From Shimia sp. R9_2 (GTDB taxonomy: Bacteria > Pseudomonadota > Alphaproteobacteria > Rhodobacterales > Rhodobacteraceae): a stretch of DNA of 64,000 bases. Below, piece by piece: positions 43,283 through 52,378 of the stretch; positions within the stretch are counted from its first letter, which is position 1; the number at the start of each line of letters is the position of its first letter. The stretch is taken from positions 496,001-560,000 of the forward strand of contig NZ_JAGHRO010000001.1 in NCBI RefSeq assembly GCF_017743735.1, in the 5' to 3' direction. A program made the position numbers and the translations under genes. A model generated the notes under the pieces. The model did not search any database. It was not told where the DNA came from and saw only the letters and a list, made by a program, of their open reading frames with translations.

Positions 43283-44311
43283 TCAATATCGAATGTCGGC
43301 CCAAACGATATGGTGACGGCTGGCCGGTGTTGTCTTGTGTTCCAGAAGCGCAGCGTCCGGATCAGGCGGTTTGGGCCAGAACACACCTGCATGCTCCACT
43401 GTGATGTTTGCCGAAGGCAGGAGGTAGTCGACCCGCAGGTCTCCGGGCGTCGGCTCCTTCCAGTCAACGGTTGCGCCAGCATCTGAAAGCGGGTCTTGCA
43501 GTCGGGGATCCGCAAGCAAATCTGCAATCACATGGCGCCGTCCCTCTCCGGAGTACGGATCAAGATTTGCGCCGCCCATGATAACGAAAGGGGGCTCAGG
43601 GGCGGGGCCGAGCTTTCCATCCAGCAGATGGTGCCACAGACTGATTTCATCGGCATTGCGCAGCCCGTTTCGATCTTCCGGCCCATCAAAGACTGGCGGC
43701 CCAGCGGCAAAGAGCATCAGCGTGAACGCACCGTTTGGCGGTATCACCTGCAGTGACCAGTGGCCACCGGTGGAAAGTCGCTGGATCGCCTGCGCCTCCT
43801 GCGAAGGAAATGGGGTATCGGCCACCCTTGGCAGTTGAGCCTCTGGCAAATCACGCCACAAAAGCCCGCTGAAATCTCGCACCTCTCCAAAGGGCCAACG
43901 CGAGAGGACAGCCATACCCGAAGCCCCCCGAAACTGTCCAAACCCCTGTGCATCCTCTGCATCGTGCAGATAGCCGTCACCGTTCATGTCCAGCCCCGTG
44001 GGTATGCCGGTGTTTGGCTTGAGCGCAAAGAGGTGGGGAAAGATCAGGCCCGCCTCAGAAAAGCGATCGCGCAGCGCTTTCAGCCCCAGCAGGTCCGCAT
44101 CATAATCCACCCCTTGCAGAAACAGGATATCTGGTGCGATGTGCGCGACCACTTGGGTGATCGCCTGCGTTTGATCGTCGTTGCGCTGAATGTCACGCAG
44201 CATGAGGCCGGGGCCTTTGCGCGAAAGCTCCACGTCATAGGTCGCAACACGGATGGTTTCGCCCCAGACAGGCGTGCACAACAGGCCAAATGTCCAAAGT
44301 GTTTGGATCAG
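43283..44311 (-). CDS. Endonuclease/exonuclease/phosphatase (EEP) family exported protein
   Basis: About 342 residues. After a signal-like LIQTLWTFGLLCTPVWG comes an EEP domain with IRVATYDVEL, IAPDILFLQGVDYDAD, an aspartate-rich GLDMNGDGYLHDAED insertion, VIMGGANLDPYSGEG and the C-terminal LRVDYLLPSANITV...SRHHIVWADI. The usual catalytic glutamate after the first strand block is replaced by glutamine (FLQGVDYD), so activity is uncertain. No ATG/GTG/TTG start is well placed; a CTG at 44309-44311 forms a CTGA overlap with the upstream stop and is my choice. A longer ATG start at 44452 would overlap the upstream gene by 145 nt. Confidence 0.7.
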   Translation of the reverse strand: MIQTLWTFGLLCTPVWGETIRVATYDVELSRKGPGLMLRDIQRNDDQTQAITQVVAHIAPDILFLQGVDYDADLLGLKALRDRFSEAGLIFPHLFALKPNTGIPTGLDMNGDGYLHDAEDAQGFGQFRGASGMAVLSRWPFGEVRDFSGLLWRDLPEAQLPRVADTPFPSQEAQAIQRLSTGGHWSLQVIPPNGAFTLMLFAAGPPVFDGPEDRNGLRNADEISLWHHLLDGKLGPAPEPPFVIMGGANLDPYSGEGRRHVIADLLADPRLQDPLSDAGATVDWKEPTPGDLRVDYLLPSANITVEHAGVFWPKPPDPDAALLEHKTTPASRHHIVWADIRY

Positions 44312-45201
44312 GCGGTGGAGGAAACCTGAGATTGCTGCGCGTGCGCACTGCGAGAGGCCGCATAAGCGCGACGGCGGTTCTCGTTGATCAAAGTCGCAAC
44401 ACGGGTCATGGCCATGCCGCGCATGATCATGCTGGCGGGTACAAATGCCCATGCGCTGATTGTCCAGATCATTGTCTTCGGGTCGCTCAGATAGATCGGG
44501 TCAATCAAATCCGACATCATCTGAATGATCGCCGGAATTAAGAATGGCATAAGAAACCCTAACGCAATGTTAAGGCGGCCATCGCGTTGCAAACGGGGCA
44601 TCACATCTCCGCCCGCTGTCGGGTCAAACAGTGGCAGGTTGACCCAGACATTGAAGGCGCCATTGCGTGCGGGCCATCCCAGAATGCGCAGGTAGAAGAA
44701 GAACACCACCAAAGTGATCAGCGAGATCAGGTAAGACAGGCCCGACGCAGTACGGACCTGATGCACCAATTCCGCTGAGGCGTTGTTTGGTAGCATGATC
44801 ACCATCAGACGCACTGGCGAATATGGGAAATCAATCGCGTCGCCGACAATGATCCCAAGAGCGTGCAGAAAGGCGGTGAATGCATTGGGGGCGACTTCGC
44901 CACGGGCAATCACAGAGAGTGCAAAAACCGTGAAGAAGATCGCCAGGAAACGGAGCCTGTTAAATGGCGGCGCATAGCGAAACTCAATGATGGAGGGCGC
45001 GCTGGACACATATTCGATGAACACAAGGCAGCCAGAAAACAACGCAAAAAGCATCATGATCTGAACCGCGTCAGAGCTGATCGATGGTAAGATTATTGCT
45101 GGCAAAGCAAACAGCAACGCAACCAAGCCTGCGCGTGTGCCCGCTCCTATTATTCTGCCTATCACTGCCGTAGTACCCTTCAACCGGACGCCGCGGTACA
45201 T
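44308..45201 (-). CDS. Hypothetical multi-pass membrane protein
   Basis: A 297-residue protein with about six hydrophobic segments (around residues 24-42, 46-64, 85-104, 155-180, 215-235, 250-270) and a cytoplasmic-looking charged C-terminus (NENRRRAYAASRSAHAQQSQ). I do not recognise a family. It lies upstream of and overlaps the EEP gene, so the two are probably co-transcribed. Confidence 0.65.
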   Translation of the reverse strand: MYRGVRLKGTTAVIGRIIGAGTRAGLVALLFALPAIILPSISSDAVQIMMLFALFSGCLVFIEYVSSAPSIIEFRYAPPFNRLRFLAIFFTVFALSVIARGEVAPNAFTAFLHALGIIVGDAIDFPYSPVRLMVIMLPNNASAELVHQVRTASGLSYLISLITLVVFFFYLRILGWPARNGAFNVWVNLPLFDPTAGGDVMPRLQRDGRLNIALGFLMPFLIPAIIQMMSDLIDPIYLSDPKTMIWTISAWAFVPASMIMRGMAMTRVATLINENRRRAYAASRSAHAQQSQVSSTA

Positions 45202-45534
45202 TGCCGCGAACTTATCCCGTCTTTATCCGCACTTAATGGCGGTTTGCCCCATTTCCGCCACAATTTGACGCCGGAATTTGGCGGGGCTCAAGGATTTGTT
45301 TGAGAAATGATTAAGATTGGGCGGTGCTCAGGGCTATGTGATGCCCGAATGCATCAATAACGGCCTTAAAAGGCGGTGTTTTGGCGCAGTTCATCGGATA
45401 GGCCACTATGGCGTCGGATAACGCACTGAGAATCAACAGAGATATTTCTGTGCGGGAGGGATTGCCACAATTGTGCCGCAATTGAGGTTTGCGCTATCAG
45501 CTTTGTCGAGAGCCGCGTTGGTCGTTCAATCAAC
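45202..45534. other. Intergenic stretch, no gene recognised
   Basis: About 330 nt between the membrane-protein gene and the broken GNAT gene. Its left part should hold the minus-strand promoter of the membrane protein, but no strong -35/-10 pair or ribosome binding site is visible. No hairpin terminator, RNA or small ORF with coding character was seen. Confidence 0.4.
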
Positions 45535-46092
45535 CTATGGGATGGTTGGTTTCTGCATCTGCCAAAACGCGCACTCTTCGTGGCGTTGTCTGGCGGGGGC
45601 CCAGACGCGTTCAACGCCAACGGGCTCCATGCCAAGTTTCTCAAGGAGTCTGAGGGACGCGTGGTTTTGCACCTGCGCGCCCGCGCGCATTGTATCCAGG
45701 CCGAGAGTGTGAAGCCCGAAGTCCAGCGCGCCGCGTGACACTTCAAAGGCATAACCTTGGCGTTGGTAGGCTTCGCCAATCCAATAGCCAAATTCCCCGA
45801 ACTTGGCGCCCGTCTTCTGAGGAGCGTTGGAAAGGTCGATCTTGAGTCAGCCAATAAGCGCGCAGGTTTCTCTATCGATCAGCACATACGCAAAAGTGCT
45901 GCCTGAATTTGCGGCCTCAATGTAGCCCCTCAGAAGCGCACGCGCGTCCTCAGCAGTGAGTGATGTTGGCCATGCGGCCACCCGCTGGCTGATCGAAGGT
46001 GTCATTAGCTGCGCAAGAGTGGCAGCGTCCGCCAGCTCGCAACTGCGGATCAGCAAACGTTCGGTTTCAAATGACCGCTTGGTCAGATCCAT
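45535..46092 (-). pseudogene. GNAT-family acetyltransferase broken by an in-frame TGA
   Basis: Reading from ATG 46092, the frame encodes a RimJ/RimL-like N-acetyltransferase: KRSFETERLLIRSCELADAATLAQLM, then YVLIDRETCALIG. A TGA at 45849-45847 interrupts it. The same frame, without any shift, continues with LKIDLSNAPQKTGAKFGEFGYWIGEAYQRQGYAFEV and LGLDTMRAGAQVQNHASLRLLEKLGMEPVG, the acetyl-CoA-binding and C-terminal GNAT motifs, and stops at 45535. Both halves are needed for the fold, so the gene is probably inactive through a single nonsense change (or a sequencing error). A terminator for leuD lies just upstream of its start. Confidence 0.8.
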
Positions 46093-46105
46093 CAAATTCC
46101 TCAAT

Positions 46106-46137
46106 AAAAAAGGCGCCGCCCGGGTGGGGCAGCGCCT
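46106..46137 (-). terminator. Intrinsic terminator after leuD
   Basis: On the minus strand AGGCGCTGCCC / GGGCGGCGCCT (one wobble pair) is followed by TTTTTT. It lies about 20 nt downstream of the leuD stop. Confidence 0.85.
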
Positions 46138-46156
46138 GAAGTGCGTCAGCGAAGGT

Positions 46157-46762
46157 TCAGACCCAAGGGCGCTCGGCCCCCGCTTTAGCCTCATATGCGT
46201 CGATAGAGGCTTCTTTCTCCATGGTTAGACCAATGTCATCCAGACCATTGAGCAGGCAGTGCTTTTTGAACGCATCCACCTCGAACTTGATCACCTCGCC
46301 ATCCGAGGTTGTGATTTCCTGAGCTTCCAGATCCACGGTCATACGGGCGTTTTCGCCTTTCTCCGCGTCGGCCATCAGCACGTCGACCTGCTCTTGCGGC
46401 AAAACGATCGGCAGCATGCCGTTCTTGAAGCTGTTGTTGAAGAAGATGTCAGCAAAGGAGGTGGACACGATCACCTTGATGCCGAAATCGTCCAGCGCCC
46501 ATGGCGCGTGTTCACGCGAAGAGCCGCAGCCAAAGTTGTCACCCGCGATTAGGATCTGCGCGCTGCGGTATTGTGGTTTGTTCAGCACGAAATCTGGGAT
46601 TTCTGTGCCGTCGCGGTTGTAGCGCATCTCATCAAAGAGGTTCTTGCCAAAGCCCGTGCGTTCGATGGACTTCAGGAAGACCTTGGGGATAATCATGTCT
46701 GTGTCGATGTTCACCAGCGGCATAGGCGCGGCGATACCGGAGAAAGTTTCGAACTTTTTCAT
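46157..46762 (-). CDS. leuD: 3-isopropylmalate dehydratase small subunit
   Basis: A 201-residue LeuD. It opens [28 protein letters not shown], the conserved NIDTDxIIP, and contains [26 protein letters not shown], the swivel-domain signature that meets the LeuC active site, then [14 protein letters not shown]. With LeuC it interconverts 2- and 3-isopropylmalate. GAAAGGA precedes the ATG. A strong hairpin with a T-run ends only 24 nt before the start, an unusual position that suggests attenuation. Confidence 0.95.
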   Translation of the reverse strand: MKKFETFSGIAAPMPLVNIDTDMIIPKVFLKSIERTGFGKNLFDEMRYNRDGTEIPDFVLNKPQYRSAQILIAGDNFGCGSSREHAPWALDDFGIKVIVSTSFADIFFNNSFKNGMLPIVLPQEQVDVLMADAEKGENARMTVDLEAQEITTSDGEVIKFEVDAFKKHCLLNGLDDIGLTMEKEASIDAYEAKAGAERPWV

Positions 46763-46785
46763 TCTATCGTCCTTTCAGAGCGATT

Positions 46786-46830
46786 CAAAAACGAGAACAC
46801 CCAACGGTCGCGCCGACCATCGGGTGTTCG
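46786..46830 (-). terminator. Intrinsic terminator/attenuator directly upstream of leuD
   Basis: On the minus strand GAACACCC-GATGGTCG / CGACCGTT-GGGTGTTC forms a 16-bp stem with a 3-nt loop, followed by TCGTTTTTG. It lies between the stop of the 27-codon ORF (46859) and the leuD start (46762). Transcripts arriving from upstream would have to pass it to reach leuD. Confidence 0.8.
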
Positions 46831-46858
46831 ATAGAGATATAAGCTTTGACAGCTTGCG

Positions 46859-46942
46859 TTACGCAATCACGGTCGCGGTGATGGCCCAGAGGCCCATCAG
46901 GCTGGCAAAAGCTAAGATAGTTGGCAATACAACACGGATCAT
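46859..46942 (-). CDS. 27-residue hydrophobic small protein upstream of leuD
   Basis: ATG 46942 is preceded by a near-perfect ribosome binding site (AAAGGAGA, 7 nt upstream), and the frame ends with TAA at 46859. The peptide begins MIRVVLPTILAFASLMG and is a single hydrophobic segment; 11 of 27 residues are Leu, Ile or Val. It is either a real small membrane protein or a leader peptide for the terminator that follows. It is not a classical leucine leader, because Leu codons are scattered rather than consecutive, though TTG and TTA are among those used. Confidence 0.65.
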   Translation of the reverse strand: MIRVVLPTILAFASLMGLWAITATVIA

Positions 46943-47199
46943 TTTCAGTCTCCTTTCCTGCGCAAAGCGTGGTGCTCTGTGCGGTGCGCGCCGCGACATT
47001 CTGCCGCGGCTTCAACTGAGATGGGGACACGGACAGCCCTGAGAAAGGGGCCGCGCCTACACAGTTGGTCACCATAGGATCAAAGGATGTGAACATGACG
47101 TTGCGTGTTGCCTGGTTGAAGAAACTGGGTTGATGCCTCCCAAAGCCCTGACGCGCGGCTACCAAAGCAGCGCCCGACAGGCCTATGAGAGGATCCGCC

Positions 47200-48606
47200 T
47201 TACATCAGTTCTCGAATGTCCGTCAGCTTGCCGGTGATCGCAGCAGCAGCAGCCATGGCAGGCGACACAAGGTGTGTGCGGCCTTTGTAGCCCTGGCGGC
47301 CTTCGAAGTTCCGGTTGGACGTCGAGGCGCAGCGTTCGTTTTCCGATAGCTGGTCAGGGTTCATCGCCAGACACATGGAGCAGCCCGCAAGACGCCATTC
47401 AAAGCCGGCGTCCTTGAAGATGTCTGCCAGACCTTCTTCTTCCGCCTGCGCCCGAACAAGACCGGAGCCCGGAACGATCATCGCCCGCATGCCCTCTTTG
47501 ATCTTCTTGCCTTTGACCACTTCAGCCACGGCGCGCATGTCTTCGATACGACCGTTGGTGCAGGAGCCGATGAAGACTGTGTCGATCTCGATGTCGGTCA
47601 GCTTCTGGCCAGGGGTCAGCCCCATGTACTCGATGGAGCGACGTGCCGCTTCAATCTTGCCGCCTTCAAAGTCTTCAGGTGCAGGCACAACACCGGTGAT
47701 CGGCAGAACATCCTCAGGGCTGGTACCCCAGGTGACAACCGGCTGGATGTCTTCGCCCTTCAGGGTGACGACCTTGTCAAAATGCGCACCCTCATCGGTG
47801 TAGAGCGTACGCCAATAGGCCTCGGCCTGCTCCCATGCTGCGCCTTTTGGCGCGTGCGGACGGCCTTTGCAGTAATCAAAGGTGGTCTGGTCAGGAGCGA
47901 TCAGGCCAGCACGTGCGCCGCCTTCAATCGCCATGTTGCAGACGGTCATGCGGCCTTCCATGGACAGCGACTGGATCGCCTCCCCACAGTATTCGATCAC
48001 ATAGCCGGTGCCGCCGCCGGTGCCGGTGGCGCCGATGATCGCAAGCGTCACATCCTTGGCGGTCACGCCCGGGTTCAGCTTTCCGGTGATCTCCACCTTC
48101 ATGTTCTTGGACTTTTTCTGGATCAGCGTCTGGGTGGCCAGTACGTGCTCCACCTCGGAAGTACCGATGCCATGGGCCAGCGATCCAAATGCGCCGTGGG
48201 TCGCGGTGTGGCTGTCGCCGCAAACCACGGTCATGCCCGGCAGGGTCCAGCCGTTTTCCGGGCCAACGATGTGCACGATGCCCTGACGCACGTCAGACAC
48301 CGGATAGTAGTGCACACCAAATTCCTTGGCGTTCTTGTCGAGCGCGGCCACCTGAATGCGGCTTTCCTCGGTCATCTGCTCCGGGTTTTCACGGCCCTTG
48401 GTGGTTGGCACGTTGTGATCCGGCACAGCGATGGTTTTCTCCGGTGCACGCACTTTGCGGCCGGTCATGCGCAAGCCCTCAAAGGCCTGCGGGCTGGTCA
48501 CTTCGTGAACGAGGTGACGGTCAATATAAAGCAAGCTGGTGCCGTCTTCGGCTTCGTGTGCCACATGGGCGTCCCAGATCTTGTCATAAAGCGTTTTGGG
48601 GGACAT
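47200..48606 (-). CDS. leuC: 3-isopropylmalate dehydratase large subunit
   Basis: A 468-residue aconitase-family enzyme. Fe-S ligands are in FIGSCTNGR and [12 protein letters not shown], with [30 protein letters not shown] and [25 protein letters not shown] as in LeuC. The ATG at 48606 follows GGAGAGGA and matches the family N-terminus ([16 protein letters not shown]); an upstream extension is not supported. It is followed by the small ORF and leuD on the same strand after a 257-nt gap. Confidence 0.95.
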   Translation of the reverse strand: MSPKTLYDKIWDAHVAHEAEDGTSLLYIDRHLVHEVTSPQAFEGLRMTGRKVRAPEKTIAVPDHNVPTTKGRENPEQMTEESRIQVAALDKNAKEFGVHYYPVSDVRQGIVHIVGPENGWTLPGMTVVCGDSHTATHGAFGSLAHGIGTSEVEHVLATQTLIQKKSKNMKVEITGKLNPGVTAKDVTLAIIGATGTGGGTGYVIEYCGEAIQSLSMEGRMTVCNMAIEGGARAGLIAPDQTTFDYCKGRPHAPKGAAWEQAEAYWRTLYTDEGAHFDKVVTLKGEDIQPVVTWGTSPEDVLPITGVVPAPEDFEGGKIEAARRSIEYMGLTPGQKLTDIEIDTVFIGSCTNGRIEDMRAVAEVVKGKKIKEGMRAMIVPGSGLVRAQAEEEGLADIFKDAGFEWRLAGCSMCLAMNPDQLSENERCASTSNRNFEGRQGYKGRTHLVSPAMAAAAAITGKLTDIRELM

Positions 48607-48873
48607 GGGTCCTCTCCATTCTGATTGTGTAGCTGAAACTTTGGCTGTCAAACAGGCGCGCAAACGCACGCCGCACCTTCATAGGGCGGCGATGACGGAT
48701 TTGGACTGACCAAAGAAACGCCAAGGTAAAAAGGCGCGGTCGTCGATGTCATAGATGCGTTTCATGTCACCCATCTATACGTGCCAAAAGATTCCTTCAA
48801 GCAGAAGCCGCCCAAGGATGCGCTGTGCAGTCTGCGCGTTGCTGCAAGCGGTTTGACGTGCAAGACTGATTTT

Positions 48874-50319
48874 ATGGAAGAAGAGACCATCTCAGGCCCG
48901 ACTGACAGCACAGCGCCTTCCGAATTGGATCGCATCGCGGCAGCAGATCGCGCCGTGCACCACCCCGAAACCATAAGCCAAAGCGGCGACGCAGCCGAGA
49001 CCACGGAAATTGCCCTGGGCATCTGGGACCAGGTGGTGGCTTTTGCCGAAACCCTGTTGCGGCCATGGGCGGCCTATCAGGTGTTGATCGCCTTGATTTT
49101 GATGGTGATCGCAGCGGCTTTGGCGATGATCTTCAAACCCAGATTCTACGACTGGCTCAAGACGCGCGAAGGTTGGCCCAAATGGCGTTATCGCTACGCC
49201 ATGATGGTGCATCGCCGTATGGCGCTGATCTTCTTCACCATTTTGATCTGGTTCACGGTTTGGGTGATGCGCGCGGTGACATGGCCAAGTCGGTCTTATC
49301 TCTTGGTTGAGCTTGCCAATCTGGCGCTTGCCTTCCTGTTTGTGGTGGTGGTTTTGCGGGTTGTGCCAAACACCACATTGCGGGCGGTGTTGCGATATGG
49401 CGCTTGGATCTGGGTGACGCTCATCCTCACGGGCCTGCGCGATGACGCGGTTGAGCTGATGGACAGCATGTCGCTCACCTTTGGCGAAACCCGCGTGTCT
49501 CTTTGGATGATGGCGCAGGCGATCCTGATGTTGGCCGCAACCTTTGTGCTGGCCCGCCTTGCAGCGCGTCAGGTGGACAGCAGGCTGAGCCGCAGCGAAG
49601 ACATCTCCCCCTCCATGCGCGTGCTGTTTGGCAAGCTCTTGCAGGTCTTCCTCTATACTGCGGCCTTCTTTGTTGGTCTGAGAATCATCGGCTTTGATCT
49701 GCGCGGTCTTGCCTTTCTCACCGGGTTTGTCGGTGTTGGTCTGGGTTTTGGCCTGCAAAAAGTGGTGTCCAATCTCGTCTCAGGCCTCATCATCCTGATG
49801 GACAAATCCATCAAGCCCGGCGACGTGATCTCGCTGGGGGAAACCTTCGGTTGGATCAACTCTCTGGGTGCGCGCTATGTGAGTGTGGTCACCCGCGATG
49901 GGCGCGAATTTCTCATCCCTAACGAGGACTTGATCACCAATCAGGTGGTGAACTGGTCCCATTCTGACACCTTTGTGCGGCTCGATATCTATTTTGGCAC
50001 CGCCTATGACGATGATCCGCATCTGGTGCGCAAAGTGGCGGTGGAGGCAGCCAAATCCGTGGGGCGCGTGCTGACTTATCCCAACACCCCTGTGTGCCAC
50101 ATCGTGGGTTTTGGCGACAGCAGTGTGGATTACATTCTGCGGTTTTGGATCAAGGACCCCACCGGCGGGCTGACCAATATTCGCGGCAATGTCTATCTCG
50201 CGCTCTGGGATGCCTTCAAGGAGCACGGCATTTCGCTTCCCTTCCCACAGCGTGAGGTGCGACTGTTGGAAGATAGCGCGGCAGATGCGGGTCTCGCCAA
50301 TCCGCCTTCTCATTCTTAA
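48874..50319 (+). CDS. MscS-family mechanosensitive channel
   Basis: About 481 residues with a cytoplasmic acidic N-terminus, four to five helices and a C-terminal MscS core. The pore helix is LRGLAFLTGFVGVGLGFGLQKVVSNLVSGLIILMDKSIKPGDVISLG, and the beta/cage region is FGWINSLGARYVSVVTRDGREFLIPNEDLITNQVVNWSHSD. It is shorter than, and distinct from, the channel at 19748. ATG 48874 is chosen; GTG 48781 would add 31 residues of unlikely composition. Neither has a clear ribosome binding site. Confidence 0.83.
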   Translation: MEEETISGPTDSTAPSELDRIAAADRAVHHPETISQSGDAAETTEIALGIWDQVVAFAETLLRPWAAYQVLIALILMVIAAALAMIFKPRFYDWLKTREGWPKWRYRYAMMVHRRMALIFFTILIWFTVWVMRAVTWPSRSYLLVELANLALAFLFVVVVLRVVPNTTLRAVLRYGAWIWVTLILTGLRDDAVELMDSMSLTFGETRVSLWMMAQAILMLAATFVLARLAARQVDSRLSRSEDISPSMRVLFGKLLQVFLYTAAFFVGLRIIGFDLRGLAFLTGFVGVGLGFGLQKVVSNLVSGLIILMDKSIKPGDVISLGETFGWINSLGARYVSVVTRDGREFLIPNEDLITNQVVNWSHSDTFVRLDIYFGTAYDDDPHLVRKVAVEAAKSVGRVLTYPNTPVCHIVGFGDSSVDYILRFWIKDPTGGLTNIRGNVYLALWDAFKEHGISLPFPQREVRLLEDSAADAGLANPPSHS

Positions 50320-50333
50320 AGTATCCCGCGGGA

Positions 50334-50371
50334 AGCTTGCGCAACGCGCAAGCTGGGGGCTGCCCCCCCCT
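50334..50371. repeat. Double palindrome, REP-like intergenic element
   Basis: AGCTTGCGC-AAC-GCGCAAGCT (perfect 9-bp arms) is followed at once by a GGGGGC-TG-CCCCC hairpin. There is no T-run, so it is not a standard terminator. GC-rich GGGGC/GCCCC hairpins of this type are common between genes in Rhodobacterales, and a related one lies before glcE. Confidence 0.6.
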
Positions 50372-50551
50372 CCCTCATTGGCTGATTTTCCTCGAAAACT
50401 TCCCGAAACCGCAGCGTTTCTGCGCCAATTGGTCCATGCGCGCCAAATCTTGCTTGCCTTTCGTTGAGAATGAGTCCAACCGGTGCTATCTTGAATTTAC
50501 GCCCGGCACCGGGGCTTTGCGGTGCGTTGCAAGGAGGGCAGACTTCTGTCT

Positions 50552-50947
50552 TTGAACACTGACGTGGCAAATGCTGCTGATACCGGACCCGTTCTGACAT
50601 CGGGCGCCTCGGATGCTACAAGCGAGGATCTGCTTGCCCGCATTCTCACCTCTCTTAGCGAAGACAAAGCCGAAGACGTTGTGCAGATCGACCTGCGCGG
50701 CAAGACGTCGATTGGCGATTACATGGTGATCTGCTCCGGGCGCTCCTCGCGTCAGGTTGTGGCCCTCGCTGAGAAACTTGTCGAACGGCTCAAGCATGAG
50801 TTTGGCCGCAGCGCCAAAGTTGAAGGCAAGGATTCCGGTGACTGGGTGCTTGTGGATACTGGCGATGTGATCGTGCATATCTTCCGTCCGGAAGTGCGCG
50901 AATTCTATCAGCTGGAAAAAATGTGGGTGCCTGGCGGCTCCGCATAA
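50552..50947 (+). CDS. rsfS: Ribosome silencing factor RsfS
   Basis: About 131 residues of the Iojap/RsfS family, which binds ribosomal protein uL14 and blocks subunit joining in starvation. Conserved parts are IDLRGKTSIGDYMVICSGRSSRQVVALAEKL and EGKDSGDWVLVDTGDVIVHIFRPEVREFYQLEKMW. The TTG at 50552 lies downstream of AAGGAGG (50531-50537); a GTG at 50522 would place that ribosome binding site inside the gene. It is followed by rlmH, the usual order. Confidence 0.9.
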   Translation: MNTDVANAADTGPVLTSGASDATSEDLLARILTSLSEDKAEDVVQIDLRGKTSIGDYMVICSGRSSRQVVALAEKLVERLKHEFGRSAKVEGKDSGDWVLVDTGDVIVHIFRPEVREFYQLEKMWVPGGSA

Positions 50948-51000
50948 GTCTGCGCGGCGCGTGCGCTTAGCGCTGCGTCGCCACAGCACAAGGCAGCGAC

Positions 51001-51477
51001 ATGGCACTCAAAGTGCACATCTGCGCCGTGGGTCGGCTGCGGTCTGGCCCTGAGCGCGACCTTCTTGATGATTATCTGACACGGTTTGACCGCACCGGAC
51101 GCGCTCTGGGGCTCGGTCCGGTTGCGGTGCATGAAGTTGAAGACCGCAAGGGCGGCGGGGTGTCGACCGAAGCAGGGCTTCTTGAAGGTGTCATCCCTAA
51201 AGGGGCTGTGATCTGCGCGCTGGATGAGCGTGGCAAGCTGATGAGCAGTCCGGATTTTGCGAACATGCTCGGTGGCTGGCGCGATGATGGGCGGAGTGAT
51301 CTGGCTTTTGTGATCGGCGGCGCGGATGGCATTGATCCCGCGCTGCGCGCGCGGGCAGATGCCAAGCTCAGTTTTGGTAAAATGGTTTGGCCACATATGC
51401 TGGCCCGCGTGATGCTGAGTGAACAGCTTTACCGGGCTGCAAGCATTTTGGCTGGCGCCCCTTATCATCGGGTCTGA
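51001..51477 (+). CDS. rlmH: 23S rRNA (pseudouridine1915-N3)-methyltransferase RlmH
   Basis: A 158-residue SPOUT methyltransferase with the knot motifs LAFVIGGADGIDPALRARADAKLSFGKMVWPHMLARVMLSEQLYRAASILAGAPYHRV, whose C-terminal LSEQLYRA and PYHR are diagnostic. The length is standard. It methylates pseudouridine 1915 in helix 69. ATG is 53 nt after rsfS. Confidence 0.95.
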   Translation: MALKVHICAVGRLRSGPERDLLDDYLTRFDRTGRALGLGPVAVHEVEDRKGGGVSTEAGLLEGVIPKGAVICALDERGKLMSSPDFANMLGGWRDDGRSDLAFVIGGADGIDPALRARADAKLSFGKMVWPHMLARVMLSEQLYRAASILAGAPYHRV

Positions 51478-51595
51478 TGGAGCACGGTTTTGTGCGGTTT
51501 GTCCCGTTCTAAAAAGACCGACATTGCACACCCGCTATAACGTCGTGATACAGCCGCGATACCGACGATATACCGACGGTGTTTTGGCGGGTTAT

Positions 51596-52294
51596 TTAGC
51601 GAGGATCACGCAGCAGGGCGGCGCGGGACTGAGAGGCAAATTCGCGCCGTCCCAGCACGATCACTGTCACGGAAATGCCAACAAGCAACATGACGGGCCC
51701 CAAAAGCCAGGCCGCGGAAGCCAATCCAAAATAGATGGCCCGAATCCCCCGATTGAAGCTGCGTGCCGCCGTGATGTTCACATCCGCAGCCTTGTGGGCG
51801 CGAGACATCGCTGCGGGATGGTCTTTGTCATTTGGCACTGCCCCCATCAGCACAGAGCAATAGCCGAAGAGTCTGTGGGACCAGACAAATTTCAAGAATG
51901 CGTTGCCAACGAAGAGCAGGACCAACATCAGTTTGATTTCCAGGACAGAGGTGGAATCAGCTTTCTGCGCCAGATCCTGTGTGAGGCCGGCAATTTGGTC
52001 AGTATTCCCGATCAAAGCCACCAAACCGCCAATGGCGATCATTGATGAAGAGGCAAAGAACGCCGTGCTCTGACGCAGGTTTCCCATGATCTGCGCATCA
52101 AAAATGCGGGCATTTCGCTCCACATAATGAACCATCCATTCTCTTCGATAAAACGCCATCAGTCGCGACACGGATGGTCTGTTTTTAGGCGGATTTTCAA
52201 TGAGATGCGTGGTGGCAAACCAAGTCAAGAGACTCGCTGCAACAGCAATGAAATCAAGGGGTGAAAACTGGTTGGCGAGCTGTGTGAAAGTCAT
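51596..52294 (-). CDS. DUF599-family membrane protein
   Basis: A 232-residue protein of four or five helices. The stretch NRPSVSRLMAFYRREWMVHYVERNARIFDAQIMGNLRQSTAFFASSSMIAIGGLVALIG is typical of DUF599, and a second conserved region is FLKFVWSHRLFGYCSVLMGAVPN. The function is unknown. It converges with rlmH and is divergent from glcD. Confidence 0.8.
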   Translation of the reverse strand: MTFTQLANQFSPLDFIAVAASLLTWFATTHLIENPPKNRPSVSRLMAFYRREWMVHYVERNARIFDAQIMGNLRQSTAFFASSSMIAIGGLVALIGNTDQIAGLTQDLAQKADSTSVLEIKLMLVLLFVGNAFLKFVWSHRLFGYCSVLMGAVPNDKDHPAAMSRAHKAADVNITAARSFNRGIRAIYFGLASAAWLLGPVMLLVGISVTVIVLGRREFASQSRAALLRDPR

Positions 52295-52338
52295 GTCTGT
52301 ACAGTAGCGTCATCGCTTAGCTCTTGCCAGTCTGCAAT

Positions 52339-52361
52339 ATTGGTTATATTAATTTACCAAT
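52339..52361. promoter_or_regulatory. Operator-like inverted repeat upstream of glcD
   Basis: ATTGGT-N11-ACCAAT, a perfect 6-bp inverted repeat in an AT-rich stretch, lies 18 nt before the glcD start and just before its ribosome binding site (GCGGAGG). The TTGGT/ACCAA half-sites recall GntR/FadR-type operators such as those of GlcC and LldR, but those normally have shorter spacers. No regulator gene is adjacent. Confidence 0.45.
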
Positions 52362-52378
52362 TATTGCGGAGGTCAGCC

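Noticed and set aside
44311-44452. N-terminal extension of the EEP protein to an upstream ATG
   Set aside because: It would overlap the upstream coding region by 145 nt with Cys/His/Arg-rich sequence and bury the signal peptide inside the protein.
45366-45854. 162-codon open frame on the minus strand overlapping the GNAT region
   Set aside because: It is a different frame from both GNAT halves and has no GNAT motif; the true continuation is in the original frame after the TGA, so this is not a frameshift product.
46785-47165. 126-codon open frame between leuC and leuD
   Set aside because: No ribosome binding site or domain; it covers the terminator hairpin and the strongly supported 27-codon ORF in another frame.
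50334-50371. Terminator after the second MscS gene
   Set aside because: Two hairpins are present but no T-run follows; kept as a REP-like repeat.
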